Shown here: positions 33,987-43,769 of the stretch, in pieces
How positions within the stretch are numbered: position 1 is the first letter of the stretch
Layout: each line of letters opens with the position of its first letter
NCBI GenBank assembly: GCA_964495705.1
Contig: CAZBWS010000007.1
Location: 4,412 to 68,411 of the forward strand
DNA: 64,000 bases
From: CAZBWS01 sp964495705
GTDB taxonomy: Bacteria > Pseudomonadota > Gammaproteobacteria > HTCC5015
Direction: 5' to 3'
The notes under the pieces: model-generated
What the model was told of the DNA's origin: nothing
Database searches by the model: none
What the model saw: the letters and a program-made list of their open reading frames with translations, nothing else
Made by a program: the position numbers and the translations under genes

Positions 33987-36900
33987 ATGATCACGCTTCC
34001 CCCAATCCCCCAGCACTCTGGAAACACCTTTACTTGGGGGCAACTCTACGGCAGTGCTAAGGCCCTGGCTATTGCTGAAGCGGCTAAGCAGTTTAAGGGC
34101 TTAAGTTTAGTTATCGTAGACAGCGCTCAAGAAGCTTGGCAACTTGAGGCCAGTATTAAGTTTTTTCTGGGGGCGCAAAAACTACCTATATTGCATTTTC
34201 CCGACTGGGAGACCTTACCTTATGATGTCTACTCACCCCATCAAGACATCATTTCAGAGCGCTTAAGTTCGTTGTACCAACTCCCCCAGGTACAACATGG
34301 TCTATTAATATTACCGGCTATCAGCCTATTACAGCGCCTGCCCCCCGTAGATTATTTAGACCAACAAGCCTTTATTGCCAAGGTGGGTGATCGCTTAGAT
34401 ATAGATGCTTTGCGCGCTAGATTAGAACGTTCAGGCTATAGTTATGTGACACAAGTGTTAGAACATGGTGAGTTTGCCGTGCGAGGTGCTTTGATTGACC
34501 TTTTCCCCATGGGCCACGCCCAACCCTACCGCATTGATTTATTTGATGATGAAATAGAGTCTATTCGTGATTTTGACCCTGAAACCCAGCTTTCCAATGC
34601 AAAACACGCAGAGATTCGTCTACTTCCAGCAAGGGAGTTCCCCTTGCATGAGCAAGCTATCAGTGAATTTCGCGGGCGTTGGCGTGACCGTTTTGAGGGC
34701 GATCCACAAAGCTGTGTCGTTTATAAAGACGTTAGTAATGGCCTAGCTCCTGCGGGGATAGAGTATTACTCACCTTTATTTTTTACTAAGACAGCGAGTT
34801 TATTTGACTATCTACCCAAAAAAACATTGGTTTTACAAGCCTCCCCCGTTGATAGCAGTAATGAGCACTTTTGGGAACAGCTTGCACATCGCCACGAACA
34901 ACGCCGACACAATACTGAACGCCCCATACTCGAGCCAGATGAGTTATACCTAAGACCCAAAGACAGCAAACAAGCACTAGCAGCCTATCCGCATATACAG
35001 TTGCAAAGCTTTGAGGCAGCCGAAACTCTTACACATAAACATAATTTTTCTGCCCGACAACCAGACTCTTTCCAGCTGAAAGTTAAAGAGCAAGACCCCA
35101 GTGCCAAGCTGCGCTTATTCACTGAGAACTGTGAAAAAAACATACTTTTTATCGCTGAGTCTGCAGGGCGACGAGAAAGCTTGCTAGAGCTGTTGAGGGG
35201 CATCAATATACACCCCAAACAAGTACAAAGCTGGGACGAGATAAACCAACAGCCATCCAACAATGGACACTTCATAAGTGTTGCACCACTGCCCGAGGGT
35301 TTAGATCTTCCCGAGCTAGTGATTATTGCGGAAAGTCAAATTTACGGCGAGCGTGTCTCGCAATCTCGGCGGCGGCGTAAAAGCAGTGGCCAAAAAGATG
35401 CCCAGGCGATTATTAATAGCCTAGAAGATCTATCCATAGGCGCTCCTGTCGTACATGAACACAGTGGTGTTGGCCGCTATCAGGGGCTTCAAACACTCCA
35501 GCTAGGCGATATTGAGCACGAATTTTTAACCCTTGAATACGCTAATGAAGACAAGCTATATGTACCCGTTAGCGATCTACATTTAGTTAGCCGCTTTACC
35601 GGTGCCCCTGCAGACTCTGCACCTCTGCATAAACTCGGCTCTGAAACTTGGGGTAAGCAAAAAGCTCGCGCCCTTAAACAAGCCAGAGATGTTGCAGCAG
35701 AACTGCTTGCAATACATGCCAAGCGCGCCGCTAAACAAGGCCAACAATTTAAACTCCCTGTGGTGGAGTATGAACTATTCAGCAGCGGCTTCCCCTTTGA
35801 GGAGACTGCGGACCAACACGATGCGATTAATGCCGTATTAGAAGACATGCAGAAAACGCAACCTATGGATCGGGTAGTTTGTGGTGATGTGGGCTTTGGT
35901 AAAACCGAAGTGGCTATGCGTGCTGCCTTTATGGCGAGCATGAACCAAAAGCAAGTATGTATATTAGTGCCAACGACCTTGCTCGCCCAACAGCACTTTG
36001 AAAACTTTCAAAATCGCTTTGCAGATTGGCCCGTGCGCGTCGAATGTTTATCGCGCTTTGGCGGCAAGAAAAAGCAAGACGCGACGATTGCCGACCTCGG
36101 CGACGGCAAAGTCGACATTATTATTGGCACCCACAAACTGCTGCAACCGAGTATTAAGTTTAATGACTTAGGCCTCGTTATCGTCGATGAGGAACAGCGC
36201 TTTGGTGTGCGACATAAGGAAATGATGAAGAAAATGCGTGCTGAGGTAGATATATTAACCCTCACTGCCACCCCTATTCCTCGTACGCTAAACATGGCCA
36301 TGAGTGGCTTGCGTGATCTATCGATTATCGCTACCCCGCCACAACGCCGTACTGCTGTTAAAACGTTTATTAGTGAATGGAATGACGACCAAATACGCGA
36401 AGCCTGCCAGCGCGAACTATCCCGTGGCGGGCAGATCTACTTTGTACATAACAAAGTAGAAAACATCGGTAAAATTGCAGCACAAATAGAAGCTATCGTG
36501 CCTGAAGCCAGAGCCGCAGTGGCTCACGGGCAGATGGGTGAGCGCGAGCTAGAACAAGTGATGCTGGACTTCTACCATCAGCGCGTCAATTTATTGGTGT
36601 GTACCACCATTATCGAAAGTGGTATCGATGTCCCCACAGCGAATACGATCATCATCAACCGAGCAGACCACTTTGGCCTATCCCAGCTACACCAAATGCG
36701 TGGCCGTGTAGGGCGTAGCCACCATCGCGCCTATGCCTATTTAATCGCTCCCCATGAAAAAGCGATGAGTGCGGATGCCGCGAAACGCTTACAAGCGATA
36801 GAGTCCCTTGAAGACCTCGGCGCAGGTTTTACCCTAGCTACCCACGATCTAGAAATTCGAGGTGCGGGTGAGCTACTGGGGTCAGAGCAATCGGGACAGA

Positions 36901-37451
36901 TTCAAGAGGTTGGTTTTGGTATGTACACCGACATGTTAGACCGCGCGGTGAAAGCCTTAAAAAGCGGAGTAGACTTTGATGCAGCGTTGCCCACCGACTC
37001 TGGACCACAGATTGATTTGGGCATCCCCTCACTTCTACCTTCCGACTATGTACCCGATGTGCATATGCGTTTAATGCTCTATAAGCGCATATCCAATGCC
37101 GATGACTTAATTGAACTGAAGGATGTTGAGATGGAGCTTATAGATCGCTTTGGCCTCTTACCCGAAGGCGCTAAAAACCTCTTACTAGTGGCTCAAATGA
37201 AGTTATCCGCATTGAGCATGGGGATTGGTAAAATAGACGCTGGAAAAAATGGAGGTCGAATAGAGTTTACCCCTCACACCACGATCGACCCAGGTACACT
37301 CATCATGTTGATTCAACGCAACCCTGCGACCTATCATTTTAATGCCCCAGAGAATAAACTGCGCTTTAAATGTGAGTCTGACACAGCTGAGGAGCGTTTC
37401 GAGTTTATCTTTGCTATGCTCGACGCATTAAGCCAAAAAACCACCCAATAA
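33987..37451 (+). CDS. mfd: Transcription-repair coupling factor
   Basis: 1154 aa, full length. The N-terminal UvrB-like module (DWETLPYDVYSPHQDIISER, RGALIDLFPMG), the RNA-polymerase-interaction domain (GAPVVHEHSGVGRYQGLQTL, EYANEDKLYVPVSDLHLVSR), the RecG-like helicase motor (Walker A GDVGFGKTEVAMRAA, DEEQRFGVRHKE, TATPIPRTLNMA, QMRGRVGRSHHRAYAYL) and the C-terminal TRCF domain are in order. It displaces stalled RNA polymerase and recruits UvrA. Two ATGCGGATA copies (34986, 37204). Confidence 0.98.
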   Translation: MITLPPIPQHSGNTFTWGQLYGSAKALAIAEAAKQFKGLSLVIVDSAQEAWQLEASIKFFLGAQKLPILHFPDWETLPYDVYSPHQDIISERLSSLYQLPQVQHGLLILPAISLLQRLPPVDYLDQQAFIAKVGDRLDIDALRARLERSGYSYVTQVLEHGEFAVRGALIDLFPMGHAQPYRIDLFDDEIESIRDFDPETQLSNAKHAEIRLLPAREFPLHEQAISEFRGRWRDRFEGDPQSCVVYKDVSNGLAPAGIEYYSPLFFTKTASLFDYLPKKTLVLQASPVDSSNEHFWEQLAHRHEQRRHNTERPILEPDELYLRPKDSKQALAAYPHIQLQSFEAAETLTHKHNFSARQPDSFQLKVKEQDPSAKLRLFTENCEKNILFIAESAGRRESLLELLRGINIHPKQVQSWDEINQQPSNNGHFISVAPLPEGLDLPELVIIAESQIYGERVSQSRRRRKSSGQKDAQAIINSLEDLSIGAPVVHEHSGVGRYQGLQTLQLGDIEHEFLTLEYANEDKLYVPVSDLHLVSRFTGAPADSAPLHKLGSETWGKQKARALKQARDVAAELLAIHAKRAAKQGQQFKLPVVEYELFSSGFPFEETADQHDAINAVLEDMQKTQPMDRVVCGDVGFGKTEVAMRAAFMASMNQKQVCILVPTTLLAQQHFENFQNRFADWPVRVECLSRFGGKKKQDATIADLGDGKVDIIIGTHKLLQPSIKFNDLGLVIVDEEQRFGVRHKEMMKKMRAEVDILTLTATPIPRTLNMAMSGLRDLSIIATPPQRRTAVKTFISEWNDDQIREACQRELSRGGQIYFVHNKVENIGKIAAQIEAIVPEARAAVAHGQMGERELEQVMLDFYHQRVNLLVCTTIIESGIDVPTANTIIINRADHFGLSQLHQMRGRVGRSHHRAYAYLIAPHEKAMSADAAKRLQAIESLEDLGAGFTLATHDLEIRGAGELLGSEQSGQIQEVGFGMYTDMLDRAVKALKSGVDFDAALPTDSGPQIDLGIPSLLPSDYVPDVHMRLMLYKRISNADDLIELKDVEMELIDRFGLLPEGAKNLLLVAQMKLSALSMGIGKIDAGKNGGRIEFTPHTTIDPGTLIMLIQRNPATYHFNAPENKLRFKCESDTAEERFEFIFAMLDALSQKTTQ
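34986..34994 (-). repeat. ATGCGGATA motif copy
   Basis: Extended form in mfd; read as Y-P-H, a different frame from most others. Confidence 0.85.
37204..37212 (-). repeat. ATGCGGATA motif copy
   Basis: Second copy in mfd; read as L-S-A. Confidence 0.85.
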
Positions 37452-37466
37452 GAAGTTATTATATTA

Positions 37467-38201
37467 ATGTTGAAGTATAGCCTAAGGAAAAATAGTAACA
37501 CCTTGATTGCATTAGCTTTACTAAGCTTTTGTTCCCTAGCTCAGGCTCAGAGTTTGCGCTGGTATGATGTGGAAGTAATCGCGTTTGCCCATGCACGCGG
37601 TGAATACCTAAATACCGAGACGTGGCCAGCGCAGTGGCCGCGGCCCGACACAGAATCGGCTATTAATTTTGAAACGATCAAACATAGCTTGTTTTCCAAA
37701 AAAGCCTCTCGTGGTGTTCTATCGGGGATTGCAAAGCGTGTTGATAAGTCCAGTCGCTACAAACTGCTTAGCTATAAGGTTTGGCGCCAAGCGGGGCTTT
37801 CTGAGACCAAGTCGAAGCCGGTACATATTCAGTCTGAGGCGCGGGTGAGCAATTTAGCGCCTCAAGGTAGTGATGAGTACGGCAATCTAATTAGCCAGCT
37901 AATTGAGGTGCCAATGCTGGATGGGACTGTCCGCATTAGCTTGGGCCGCTTTCTGCATATTCACACCGACCTGTTATATACCACGGCTTTAGAGGATATA
38001 CAGCTATTGCCAGAGACAGCAGAAGAAGGTGATGTTGCTATTAAAACCACACAACGCTTAGCGCCAGAGGGTTCTCAGCAAAATCGTTTACAAGGCTTTG
38101 TGTTAAAAACACAGCGCAAAACGCGCAGTAAAGAGACTCAATTTATAGATCATCCAATGTTTGGCTTAATTGTGCGCATTACACCCGTTAAAACATCCTA
38201 G
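37467..38201 (+). CDS. csiV: CsiV family periplasmic protein
   Basis: 244 aa. A signal peptide ends at LAQAQS. The start of the mature protein (LRWYDVEVIAFAH), the central LDGTVRISLGRFLHIHTDLLY and the C-terminal FIDHPMFGLIVRITP are the conserved blocks of the CsiV family (cell shape integrity, first described in Vibrio; linked to peptidoglycan assembly). Placement directly after mfd (15-bp gap) is the usual gammaproteobacterial arrangement. Confidence 0.88.
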   Translation: MLKYSLRKNSNTLIALALLSFCSLAQAQSLRWYDVEVIAFAHARGEYLNTETWPAQWPRPDTESAINFETIKHSLFSKKASRGVLSGIAKRVDKSSRYKLLSYKVWRQAGLSETKSKPVHIQSEARVSNLAPQGSDEYGNLISQLIEVPMLDGTVRISLGRFLHIHTDLLYTTALEDIQLLPETAEEGDVAIKTTQRLAPEGSQQNRLQGFVLKTQRKTRSKETQFIDHPMFGLIVRITPVKTS

Positions 38202-38229
38202 CGTCGATAAGACCATCAGGGGGAAACCA

Positions 38230-39243
38230 ATGACATCTAAATCACTCGGCCTCGCCGCCATCTTATTACTACTAGGTGGCTGCACAACTATAAGCAATAT
38301 TAACGATAATATCTCAAGTAAATTTAAAAATTTTTATACAAATAAACCTGATGTGGTGGGTCGCCAACCCACACATTTGATGCCACATAAAGAACAACTG
38401 TTTTTAAACGGCCCTGTTAAAAAGGTGAGTTATTTCATAACACGTCCAGACTTCTCAGGCACGCAAATCACTGATGAACTGCATATTGAGTTTAATCAGG
38501 CGGGTTTTATTACTCAAATTACGGGTAATAAAAAAGCCTTGGCTATCAATGGCTTTTTAAAATACTGGAGCCTGCCAGCTAATACACAAATCGAATATGA
38601 TAAAAATAATGTATTAGAAAAAATATCCAGCGCTAAAAGCAGTCATCAATATGAATACGAAGGCGGCCCAGAAGAATATAGTGAGAAAACAGGCAATATG
38701 CGCTCTGTTATCCTTACTCATGTGCAAAACTCAGAGCAAAAATATCGTACTTTAGATTACATGATCTATGCGGGAAATCGCTATATGGTCCTCAGCAAAG
38801 ACAATCGCCAACGTGAAAAAACGGTAGCTCGTATCTATGAATACGAGAATAATCGCCTGCATAAAGTGTACTTTCATGAGAATGACTATCCTCTAGACAA
38901 AAAACCTAGTGAGGCATTACAAGACCCTTTGAAATACCGGTTCACGCTTGAAAAACAAATTGACTACGACCTACAGGGGCGTATTAATCATGTAATGACT
39001 AGCCAGCGTAAGGGGGCATTGATTTCAGAGGATCGAATCAGCTACCACATCAACAGTAAAAACCCGAAACGCTTGACCAATGTTAATGGTACGGGGTCAC
39101 AGCAATACCGCATCAAATACAGCGATTATGAGCAAGACCAAAGTGAAAACTGGATTTCACGTAAAGTGATTACAACTTATCGCCGTGGCGACAAGGAAGG
39201 TAGTGATAAGCGAACGATTGAGTACTTTGAAACAGAAAGCTAA
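38230..39243 (+). CDS. Uncharacterised lipoprotein
   Basis: 337 aa from ATG 38230, which has a strong AGGGGG Shine-Dalgarno; an in-frame extension upstream overlaps csiV and hides the signal. The lipobox LLGGC fixes the mature Cys at residue ~18. The rest is polar and beta-rich with recurring Y-x-Y/D strands (IEYDKNNVLEKI, ARIYEYENNRLHKVYFHEND, QIDYDLQGRINHVMTSQ), reminiscent of YD-type repeats, but I cannot assign a family. It may be co-transcribed with csiV. Confidence 0.78.
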   Translation: MTSKSLGLAAILLLLGGCTTISNINDNISSKFKNFYTNKPDVVGRQPTHLMPHKEQLFLNGPVKKVSYFITRPDFSGTQITDELHIEFNQAGFITQITGNKKALAINGFLKYWSLPANTQIEYDKNNVLEKISSAKSSHQYEYEGGPEEYSEKTGNMRSVILTHVQNSEQKYRTLDYMIYAGNRYMVLSKDNRQREKTVARIYEYENNRLHKVYFHENDYPLDKKPSEALQDPLKYRFTLEKQIDYDLQGRINHVMTSQRKGALISEDRISYHINSKNPKRLTNVNGTGSQQYRIKYSDYEQDQSENWISRKVITTYRRGDKEGSDKRTIEYFETES

Positions 39244-39248
39244 GCTGT

Positions 39249-40259
39249 TTACAGCCTATCCGCATCAGCAATTATACTCAGTAAACGCTCGCCATCTAAG
39301 GCGGGTGTATCACCGGCATCAAAGGCTTTTTTTACCTGCTGAACCACTTTTAGATTCACAGGTGTAGCTATACCTACTTGTTTACCTAAGGCGACAATGG
39401 CGCCATTCAGATAGTCAATTTCAGGCTGACGCTTAGCCTGTAAATCCTCCCACATAGAAGAACGTGCCTCGGGGTCCATTTTCAACATGCCCTTGGCTAA
39501 TAACTGAAAAACCTGATTAGGCAAACGCAATACAAAGGGCAATAAACGCGGCATGACTTTCCCCACTCTGACTGGCTTTATTTTCGCCTTATCCATACAT
39601 TTCAGAGCTTCGGCAATACTCAAGGCCAATGCGCGACGATAGTGTCTATCTGCAAGCTGTTGTTGTAAGGGCTTACCCGACAACATATTCAGCGCATTAT
39701 TTAAGTTCATTAACAACTTGCCCCACTGAACGGCTTCTATGTCTTTAACTTGTTTGACGGGGAGCCCCGCTTTATTGAAATACTCCAAAAGTTTACTAGG
39801 TAACGGCTGTATGCACAGTTCACCCTCAGTACCACAGTGAAAGCGCCCCAGTCCCCTATTCACCACATTAAAAGGCACCATACCGCCAACAATATTGACA
39901 TTACTTAGCCCAGCTTTAAGCCGCCCTAGGTTACCTACCCCATTTTGTAAACTGATTAAGGTCGCTCGTGCCTTCAACTTGTTTTTCAGCTGCTTTAGGG
40001 CCACGGCTGTGTCTTGAGACTTAACCGTCAATATCACTACATCCGCCTCTGTAAGAACATCGGTATCGGTGTGAAAATCAAACTGTGAACTAGGCAGACG
40101 AATTTGGCTTTGGTTGAAATGAGTAAGGTGTAAGCCTTTATCATTTAACAAGGCTTGCATTCGCGGTCGGCCAATAAAGCTAACAGTTGCTCCCGCTGCA
40201 GCCAAACGCCCTCCTACGTAACAACCAATTGAGCCCGCACCTAATATAACAATCCGCAT
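39249..40259 (-). CDS. panE: 2-dehydropantoate 2-reductase (ketopantoate reductase family)
   Basis: 336 aa. The NADPH-binding Rossmann motif VILGAGSIGCYVGGRLAAAG opens the protein. TEADVVILTVKSQDTAVAL, LISLQNGVGN and the C-terminal KLLMNLNNALNMLSG and SMWEDLQAKRQPEIDYLNGA (the ApbA_C signature) follow. It reduces ketopantoate to pantoate in coenzyme A synthesis, though the family includes other ketoacid reductases. It is convergent with the lipoprotein gene (5 bp between stops). An ATGCGGATA copy is read at the very C-terminus as D-A-D-R. Confidence 0.9.
   Translation of the reverse strand: MRIVILGAGSIGCYVGGRLAAAGATVSFIGRPRMQALLNDKGLHLTHFNQSQIRLPSSQFDFHTDTDVLTEADVVILTVKSQDTAVALKQLKNKLKARATLISLQNGVGNLGRLKAGLSNVNIVGGMVPFNVVNRGLGRFHCGTEGELCIQPLPSKLLEYFNKAGLPVKQVKDIEAVQWGKLLMNLNNALNMLSGKPLQQQLADRHYRRALALSIAEALKCMDKAKIKPVRVGKVMPRLLPFVLRLPNQVFQLLAKGMLKMDPEARSSMWEDLQAKRQPEIDYLNGAIVALGKQVGIATPVNLKVVQQVKKAFDAGDTPALDGERLLSIIADADRL
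39257..39265 (-). repeat. ATGCGGATA motif copy
   Basis: Extended form in the last codons of panE; read as D-A-D-R. Confidence 0.85.
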
Positions 40260-40343
40260 TGTGTATTCTCATCTATTATTTATATCCTTATATAAACATA
40301 ATGGAGGTGAATGCGCCAAGAGAATACGTTGATGAATTGAAAA

Positions 40344-41063
40344 TTACAGAGCGGCCAAAACCCGCTTAACCCCAACCATCCCTAGCTCCAGGTTCTTATA
40401 AATCTCAGCAAGCGGAATCTCTTCATCCAAAACTCCACTTCCCCAATTAACCACCAGTGCTAAGCAAGCGTAATCTAAGCCTGCCTCCATTGCTAGAGCC
40501 GCCTCGGGCATCCCTGTCATACCAACAATGTCGCAGCCATCGCGCTTCAGTTTGGCAATCTCCGCAGCCGTTTCAAGACGTGGCCCCTGAGTGGCTGCAT
40601 AGCAACCGCCATTGACGACCGTCTGGCCTGCTTTTTCTGCGGCAGCTAATAACTCAGCGCGCAGTGTTTGGTTATAGGGCTGGCAAAAGCTAATGTGCTG
40701 TACATCGCCCCCCGCTTCTACAAAGGTATGCTGGCGCCCCCAAGTGTAATCAATAATTTGATCGGGTAGATTGATGACCTGTGGGCCATTCGCCGAGGTA
40801 ATACCACCCACAGCAGCTACCGCAACCACTTTTTTTATACCTAGGGATTTAAGTGCCCAAATATTCGCGCGATAGTTAATCAAATGTGGCGCCACGCTAT
40901 GGTCAGTATTGTGACGCGAAAGAAAAAATAGCTTTTTACCCTGCCATATACCCTCTTGCACCGGGCTGGCTAAACGGCCATAGGGTGTGATCATAAGATG
41001 CTCTTGTTGTAGCTCTAGATCCTCAAGCTGCTCTAAGCCACTGCCGCCAACAATCCCCAGCAT
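40344..41063 (-). CDS. S-methyl-5'-thioinosine phosphorylase (MTAP/PNP family)
   Basis: 239 aa. GIVGGSGLEQL, SRHNTDHSVAPHLINYRANI, YAATQGPRLETAAEI and CDIVGMTGMPEAALAMEAG define the MTAP/PNP family II. HNTDHSVAPH and the lack of the usual MTAP adenine-binding residues fit the inosine-specific enzymes known from Pseudomonas aeruginosa, encoded next to nagZ as here. It splits methylthioinosine to hypoxanthine and methylthioribose-1-phosphate. The adjacent hypoxanthine phosphoribosyltransferase (3-bp gap) would salvage the released base. Substrate preference is inferred, not proven. Confidence 0.88.
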   Translation of the reverse strand: MLGIVGGSGLEQLEDLELQQEHLMITPYGRLASPVQEGIWQGKKLFFLSRHNTDHSVAPHLINYRANIWALKSLGIKKVVAVAAVGGITSANGPQVINLPDQIIDYTWGRQHTFVEAGGDVQHISFCQPYNQTLRAELLAAAEKAGQTVVNGGCYAATQGPRLETAAEIAKLKRDGCDIVGMTGMPEAALAMEAGLDYACLALVVNWGSGVLDEEIPLAEIYKNLELGMVGVKRVLAAL

Positions 41064-41066
41064 CGC

Positions 41067-41612
41067 TTAAGACTTCGCGGCGTAGATAGCGTTGAGATTG
41101 CGATAGTAGCCCTTATAGTCCATGCCACAGCCAAACACGTATTGATCCGGCAACTTTAGTCCTACATAGTCCGCTGCAATATTGGGAGCACGTCGCTGAT
41201 GTTGTTTATCGGTCAGCACGGCAATTTTCAAAGAGGCTGGCGCTTGCTGCTGCAGTGCCCCTTTGATCGCTAGTAGAGTATGGCCTTCGTCCAAGATATC
41301 ATCTAATACGAGAACATGGCGATCAGATAAATTGGCTTGGGGCGCCGCCTTCCACATGACTTGTTCACCACGCAGTTCACCGTTGTAACGGGTAGCGTGT
41401 AGATAGTCTTGCTGGTGCGGGAAGTTGAGGCGCTTACATAACTCTGCGGTAAAAAACAAACCACCATTCATAACACATAGAAAAACCGGATCTTTATCTG
41501 CATAGTCAATGCGGATAGCTTCTGCCAGCTGGTCTAAGGCAGTACTGATTTGGTCTTCATTGAATACAACGGTGGCCGAGTCGAAGGCCTTTTGCGCTTC
41601 TAGTAGTGACAT
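41067..41612 (-). CDS. hpt: Hypoxanthine-guanine phosphoribosyltransferase
   Basis: 181 aa. The PRPP-binding loop HVLVLDDILDEGHTLLAIKG, the N-terminal PVFLCVMNGGLFFTAELCKR and DYVGLKLPDQYVFGCGMDY (purine contact) identify the enzyme. It converts hypoxanthine or guanine to IMP or GMP. It lies between the mscS and MTIP genes with 0 and 3 bp spacing, so it is co-transcribed with the phosphorylase that makes its substrate. ATGCGGATA at 41509 (I-R-I). Confidence 0.92.
   Translation of the reverse strand: MSLLEAQKAFDSATVVFNEDQISTALDQLAEAIRIDYADKDPVFLCVMNGGLFFTAELCKRLNFPHQQDYLHATRYNGELRGEQVMWKAAPQANLSDRHVLVLDDILDEGHTLLAIKGALQQQAPASLKIAVLTDKQHQRRAPNIAADYVGLKLPDQYVFGCGMDYKGYYRNLNAIYAAKS
41509..41517 (+). 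repeat. ATGCGGATA motif copy
   Basis: In hpt on the opposite strand; read as I-R-I. Confidence 0.85.
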
Positions 41613-42728
41613 TTATGCTTCCGCCTTTGTCGTCGCCATATGAATATCTGGCATATTTTCTAAGTGTAATGTTTGTGTGGGATAAGCCATTTGGGCACCT
41701 TCACCCTCTACTATATCGGCTATGCGCATCAGCACATCTTCTTTAACGGCATGAAAACGAGCCCAATTCGTTGTTTTAGTAAAGGTATAAATAAAGAAGT
41801 CTAAGGAGCTATTGTTGAATTGATTGAAATTCACCATCAAGGTTTGTTGTGCGTCTATGCCTTCATGTTCGATTAGCATTTCCTTGACCTGTTGCACAAT
41901 CGTTTCCATCTTGCTTAAGTCCTCATAGCGAATACCAATGGTTTCCTTGATTCGACGATTACTCATCCTAGAGGGGTTTTCCACTACAATACTGGTAAAA
42001 ATAGAATTAGGTACATACAAGGGGCGTTTATCAAAGGTTCTGATACGCGTTAAGCGCCAGCCTATATCTTCAACCGTACCCTCTATGTTGCGATCGGGTG
42101 AGCGGACCCAATCCCCCACTGAGAAAGGCCGATCTAGATATACCATCAGCCCACCAAAAAAATTGGCCAGTAAATCCCGTGCGGCAAAGCCAATCGCAAT
42201 GCCCCCCACCCCGCCAAAGGCAAGTACACCAGACACTGAGATACCCAATGTTTGTAAGCAGACTAAAGCGCCGGTAATCATCAGCGCCAATCTAACTAGC
42301 TTACTCACCGCTACTGCGGTAGTTTTGTCATAGCTTGGATCTTCTTGCAGACCCAAGTCAATCACATTGCTCTCAACGTTTTTAACACCGCGAATTAAGA
42401 ACCATAAAATACATACAATAACCCCCACATCGCGAATGGGGTCAACGGCATCAAAAATAGTCTCGCCAGTCTCTTCCTTGATAATATGTGCAGCAAAGGT
42501 AACACCGACCACCCAAACCAATAAACGTATCGGCTGACTCAACGCTAAGATGAAAGCATCATCCCAGGGGTTTTTAGAGCGTCCCGCTTTATCAGCCAGT
42601 TTATTGATTAGTCGTTTCAAGAAGAAATTAACCAACAGAGCCACTAAAATAATGATAAACACCTGCACCATCCAATCGTCCAGTGTGGCGCTTAAATCAC
42701 TAAAGCCCATTTTTTCTAAAAAACTCAT
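41613..42728 (-). CDS. mscS: MscS-family mechanosensitive channel
   Basis: 371 aa. Four hydrophobic segments in the first ~170 residues end in the pore-lining Gly/Ala-rich helix VLAFGGVGGIAIGFAARDLLANFFGGLMVY. The beta-domain (RPFSVGDWVRSPDRNIEGTVEDIGWRLTRIRTFD) and cytosolic cage follow. It belongs to the YbdG/YnaI-like larger subgroup rather than the 286-aa E. coli MscS. Role: osmotic pressure release in the inner membrane. Confidence 0.9.
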   Translation of the reverse strand: MSFLEKMGFSDLSATLDDWMVQVFIIILVALLVNFFLKRLINKLADKAGRSKNPWDDAFILALSQPIRLLVWVVGVTFAAHIIKEETGETIFDAVDPIRDVGVIVCILWFLIRGVKNVESNVIDLGLQEDPSYDKTTAVAVSKLVRLALMITGALVCLQTLGISVSGVLAFGGVGGIAIGFAARDLLANFFGGLMVYLDRPFSVGDWVRSPDRNIEGTVEDIGWRLTRIRTFDKRPLYVPNSIFTSIVVENPSRMSNRRIKETIGIRYEDLSKMETIVQQVKEMLIEHEGIDAQQTLMVNFNQFNNSSLDFFIYTFTKTTNWARFHAVKEDVLMRIADIVEGEGAQMAYPTQTLHLENMPDIHMATTKAEA

Positions 42729-42740
42729 ATTTTTTGCCCT

Positions 42741-43769
42741 TTAGTGTCTAAGCGATTCAGCTAATGCAGCAATGTTTGACCATTCTGGCTGAGCCTGTAA
42801 AGCCTGCATATTGGGGTGTTTAAATTTGCCACGCATGGTTTGAATACGGCGATCTGACCATGCCTTTGGAGTGCGCAACTCTTCCACTACTTGCTCTGCC
42901 GCAGTGGCGTTATTGCACACTAATACCATGTCACAACCCGCGTTTAAGGCTAGATCTGCACGCTGGGTGAAGCCAATACCTAGGTCCGCCCCGTCCATAC
43001 TCAAATCGTCGCTGAAGGCTACACCATCAAATTTCAAATGTGCGCGCAAGACTCCTTTAATCCAATATTCAGAAAAGCCTGCCGGCATATCATCAACCTG
43101 GGGATAAAGCACATGGGCGGGCATAACGGCCTTTAAGCCCGCTTTCATAAGCTCTGCAAAGGGGAGTAAATCAGTAGCTTCTATTTCATCAAAGCTGCGG
43201 TTATCCACAGGTTTGGCAATGTGTGAGTCTTCAGCCACATAACCATGTCCAGGAAAATGCTTACCCGTAGAGGCCATACCAGCCGTCGCCATACCTTGAA
43301 TAAAAGCGCCCGCTAGTTCAGTTATTACCTTGGGGTCGGAATGGAAAGCTCTATCCCCAATAATTTCTGAGCCTCCATAATCTACATCTAAAACGGGAGC
43401 AAAACTGATATCAATACCGACAGCTTGTACCTCAGCGGCAAGTAACCAAGCCAGTTTATGGGCACTGTCATAGGCTTCATCGGGGTTGTTTGTATACAAT
43501 TCACCTAAACCCGCCATAGCGGGGATATGGGTAAAGCCCTCTCGAAAACGCTGTACTCGGCCGCCTTCGTGATCAACGGCAATAAGTATTTCAGGGCGTA
43601 TTTCTCGTACTTGACGACTCAGGTCGGTGATTTGCTCTACATCTTCAAAGTTGCGACTAAAGTAAATCAGACCACCTACATTTGGATGTTGTAACACTTC
43701 CCTTTCCACTTGGTCCAGTTGTGTGCTTTTTAGGTCCAGCATCACTGCACCTAGCGGCTTATCCCTCAT
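42741..43769 (-). CDS. nagZ: Beta-N-acetylhexosaminidase (peptidoglycan recycling)
   Basis: 342 aa. DHEGGRVQRFREGF, STGKHFPGHGYVAEDSHIAK (catalytic His/Asp dyad loop) and GVAFSDDLSMDGADLG (nucleophile Asp) are GH3 NagZ hallmarks. It removes GlcNAc from muropeptides in the cytosol. Its start overlaps the ispF stop by one base. The order nagZ-mscS-hpt-MTIP resembles Pseudomonas, where nagZ and the MTIP gene are neighbours. Confidence 0.96.
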   Translation of the reverse strand: MRDKPLGAVMLDLKSTQLDQVEREVLQHPNVGGLIYFSRNFEDVEQITDLSRQVREIRPEILIAVDHEGGRVQRFREGFTHIPAMAGLGELYTNNPDEAYDSAHKLAWLLAAEVQAVGIDISFAPVLDVDYGGSEIIGDRAFHSDPKVITELAGAFIQGMATAGMASTGKHFPGHGYVAEDSHIAKPVDNRSFDEIEATDLLPFAELMKAGLKAVMPAHVLYPQVDDMPAGFSEYWIKGVLRAHLKFDGVAFSDDLSMDGADLGIGFTQRADLALNAGCDMVLVCNNATAAEQVVEELRTPKAWSDRRIQTMRGKFKHPNMQALQAQPEWSNIAALAESLRH

